NCBI GenBank assembly: GCA_050329415.1
Contig: JBHJOS010000081.1
Coordinates: 1-22,912, forward strand
Direction: 5' to 3'
Source of the DNA: JANNOG01 sp050329415
GTDB lineage: Bacteria > Actinomycetota > Actinomycetes > Actinomycetales > JBBAYJ01
DNA length: 22,912 nucleotides
Shown here piece by piece: positions 21,480 through 22,912 of the stretch (position 1 is its first letter; each line of letters opens with the position of its first letter). Made by a program: the position numbers and the translations under genes. Below the pieces are notes generated by a model. The model was not told where the DNA came from and did not search any database. It worked only from the letters and a program-made list of their open reading frames with translations.

Positions 21480-22912
21480 GTAAGCCTTCAGACCCGCCTG
21501 TGACCTGCGGCGCGTCGGTGGCGGCGCCCGGTTTGTGATCATGTTTGGGTTGCCTGGTGGGCGAGGGTGTGGGTGGTCAGCCGGAGGCTGTGCCGTCCCC
21601 TTCGTACGGCGCTCTGGCTCGGCTGGTGGTGGAGCAGGCCGAGGCACTGGAGGTGCTGCGGGCCAAGGTCGTGGTGTTGGAGGCCGAGAACGAGGACCTG
21701 CGGCGCCGGTTGGGTCGTCACAGCGGCAACTCCTCGTTGCCGCCGTCCATGGATGACGCGCTGCCGGGAGGACCGGCACCGAAACGTCGCCCTTCTGGTG
21801 GGAGCGGGCGCGGGCGGGGGAAGCAGCGTGGGGCGCCGGGGGCAGGGTTGGCGTGGAGCGTGCCGGACGAGCGGGTCGATCACTTCCCGCACGGCCCCTG
21901 CGGGGGCTGCGGCAGCGATCTTGGCGAGGCGACCGATGAGGGTGTCGCGGCATCCGATCAGGTCCACGATGTGCCGTTGAGCACCCGTAAGGTCACCCAG
22001 CACGACCGGCACCGGGTGCGCTGCGGATGCGGGCGGACGCATCTGGCGCACCGGCCCGCGGACCTCGCTGCGACCGTTGGTGCGGCCGGGGGCCGCAGTG
22101 TCTCCTACGGGCCGAACCTGCGGGCGCTGGTGGTCTACCTGGTGATCATGCAGCACGTCCCGATCGAACGCGCTGCGCAACTGGTCGCCGACCTGACCGG
22201 GGCCACGCCCTCGACCGGGTTCGTCCACGCCATGCTCAGCCGTGTCGCCGACGCCGTCAGTGACGTTGTTGCCCTGGTCAAGACCCTGATCGCTGCGGCG
22301 TACGTCGTCGGGTTCGACGAGACGACCCTGCGTGCCGGTCCCGCGGGCACCAAGAAGCATGTCCTGTCCGCGTCCAGTACGACCAGTGGTGGGATCCATG
22401 CGGTCGTGTACTGGCTCGGCGGGCGAGACCTGGCCACCTTCACGGACTTCGGGGTCCTGCCGGCGTTCGGCGGGATCGCGGTCCACGACCGCTACAGCGT
22501 CTATGACCACCCGGACCTGACCCCACACCTCGGCGGACACCAGCTGTGTTCGGCGCACCTGCTGCGCGACCTCGCCGACGCGGCCGAGACCTACCCCGAC
22601 GCGCCCTGGCCCACCCAGGCGATCAGAGCGTTACGCGGCCTGATCCACGCCTCCAACACCGCCCGCGACAACGGGCTCACCGCCGTGCCCGACGACCTCG
22701 CCGCCCCCCTGCGGCACGAGTTCCGCCACGCCGTGCGCGCCGGACTCTCCGACATCCCCCGCGCTCCAGGACCGGCCTCCACCACCAAGCAGCGACCCGG
22801 CCGACTCCTCCTGGAGTGCCTCCGCGACCGCGAACCCGACGTCCTGCGCTTCACCACCGACACCCGGATCTGGCCCACGAACAACCAGTCAGAACGCGAT
22901 CTACGACCCCTC
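21480..22912 (+). mobile_element. IS66-family insertion sequence, left part
   Basis: The left end begins GTAAGCCTTCAGACC at 21480. IS66 elements characteristically start with GTAAG, and this coincides with the break in hsdM. Only about 77 bases separate the end from the transposase start, leaving no room for tnpA and tnpB, so this is a single-ORF type (ISBst12-like organisation). The right end is outside the window. If an 8-base target duplication was made, CTACAAGC (21472-21479) should reappear after the right end. Confidence 0.75.
21557..22912 (+). CDS. IS66-family transposase (3' end outside the window)
   Basis: The frame is open from GTG 21557 to the window edge (452 codons). In order it shows an N-terminal leucine-rich coiled coil (VVEQAEALEVLRAKVVVLEA, then ENEDLRRRLGRHSGNSSLPP, a hallmark of IS66), a zinc-binding part (CGGCG and RCGCGRTH) and a DDE catalytic core. 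The core has Asp254 in VGFDETTLR, Asp311 in VHDRYSVY followed by LCSAHLLRDLADA, and Glu446 in NNQSERDLRP. The C-terminal end is missing because the window stops. The start is not certain: GTG 21569 is an alternative and neither has a strong ribosome site. Codon use is a little less GC-biased than in the chromosomal neighbours. All three catalytic residues are present, so the transposase may be active. Confidence 0.85.
   Translation, partial: MGEGVGGQPEAVPSPSYGALARLVVEQAEALEVLRAKVVVLEAENEDLRRRLGRHSGNSSLPPSMDDALPGGPAPKRRPSGGSGRGRGKQRGAPGAGLAWSVPDERVDHFPHGPCGGCGSDLGEATDEGVAASDQVHDVPLSTRKVTQHDRHRVRCGCGRTHLAHRPADLAATVGAAGGRSVSYGPNLRALVVYLVIMQHVPIERAAQLVADLTGATPSTGFVHAMLSRVADAVSDVVALVKTLIAAAYVVGFDETTLRAGPAGTKKHVLSASSTTSGGIHAVVYWLGGRDLATFTDFGVLPAFGGIAVHDRYSVYDHPDLTPHLGGHQLCSAHLLRDLADAAETYPDAPWPTQAIRALRGLIHASNTARDNGLTAVPDDLAAPLRHEFRHAVRAGLSDIPRAPGPASTTKQRPGRLLLECLRDREPDVLRFTTDTRIWPTNNQSERDLRPL

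Noticed and set aside
21535..22263. Several short plus-strand frames inside the IS element as separate genes (tnpA/tnpB)
   Set aside because: They are in the wrong frame. The frame with the coiled coil, zinc-binding part and DDE residues runs unbroken to the window edge.
1..22912. CRISPR arrays, tRNA or rRNA genes, retron- or riboswitch-like elements
   Set aside because: No regularly spaced repeats, cloverleaf-like segments or conserved RNA motifs were seen on reading both strands. A dedicated covariance-model search was not possible here.

Overview
The window is very GC-rich (well over 70% by eye), with GTG starts, GC-rich third codon positions and several start codons that look leaderless. 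This suggests a high-GC actinobacterium, most likely of the Pseudonocardiales type (Pseudonocardia or Actinomycetospora-like). That placement rests on composition and protein style only. No rRNA, tRNA or CRISPR array was seen.

Layout. (1) 1-1377: the tail of an unknown gene, then a trypsin-like serine protease. (2) 1414-4078, minus: a large ATP-binding LuxR-type regulator (LAL) whose reading frame is broken by one base near 2904. (3) 4516-7314, plus: a small basic protein, then a tightly coupled three-gene operon: a four-helix membrane protein, a Crp/Fnr-family regulator and a DUF3179 protein. A TGTG-N6-CACA site lies in front of the operon. (4) 7340-9040: a divergent pair, a membrane/SRPBCC protein and an HxlR regulator, sharing one promoter region with a palindrome. 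(5) 9054-11298: a two-CBS-domain protein, an anti-sigma-like membrane protein with an ECF-type promoter, a nested inverted repeat and an ECF sigma factor. (6) 11280-15573: a P-type cation ATPase (minus) divergent from an orphan PAS-PAS histidine kinase (plus). (7) 15604-16588, minus: a HicA/HicB toxin-antitoxin pair followed by a frameshifted DUF6941 gene. (8) 16735-20536: a zinc amidohydrolase (minus) divergent from a MASE1-GGDEF-EAL protein (plus), with a DosR/DevR-like palindrome between them. (9) 20638-22912: an AbiEi-type antitoxin without its toxin, the first 20 codons of a type I methyltransferase gene hsdM cut by an IS66-family element, and that element's transposase running off the window.

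Two themes emerge. First, signalling and stress: LAL, Crp, HxlR, ECF, histidine kinase and c-di-GMP genes lie close together. The CBS protein, P2-type ATPase, DevS-like kinase and DosR-like box recall the actinobacterial hypoxia/dormancy regulon. Second, defence remnants: HicAB, a solitary AbiEi and an IS-disrupted hsdM. Two single-base frameshifts (LAL and DUF6941) are either real decay or sequencing errors. No single, clearly new multi-gene system stands out. The best candidates for something undescribed are the membrane protein-Crp-DUF3179 operon and the hicA-hicB-DUF6941 operon.
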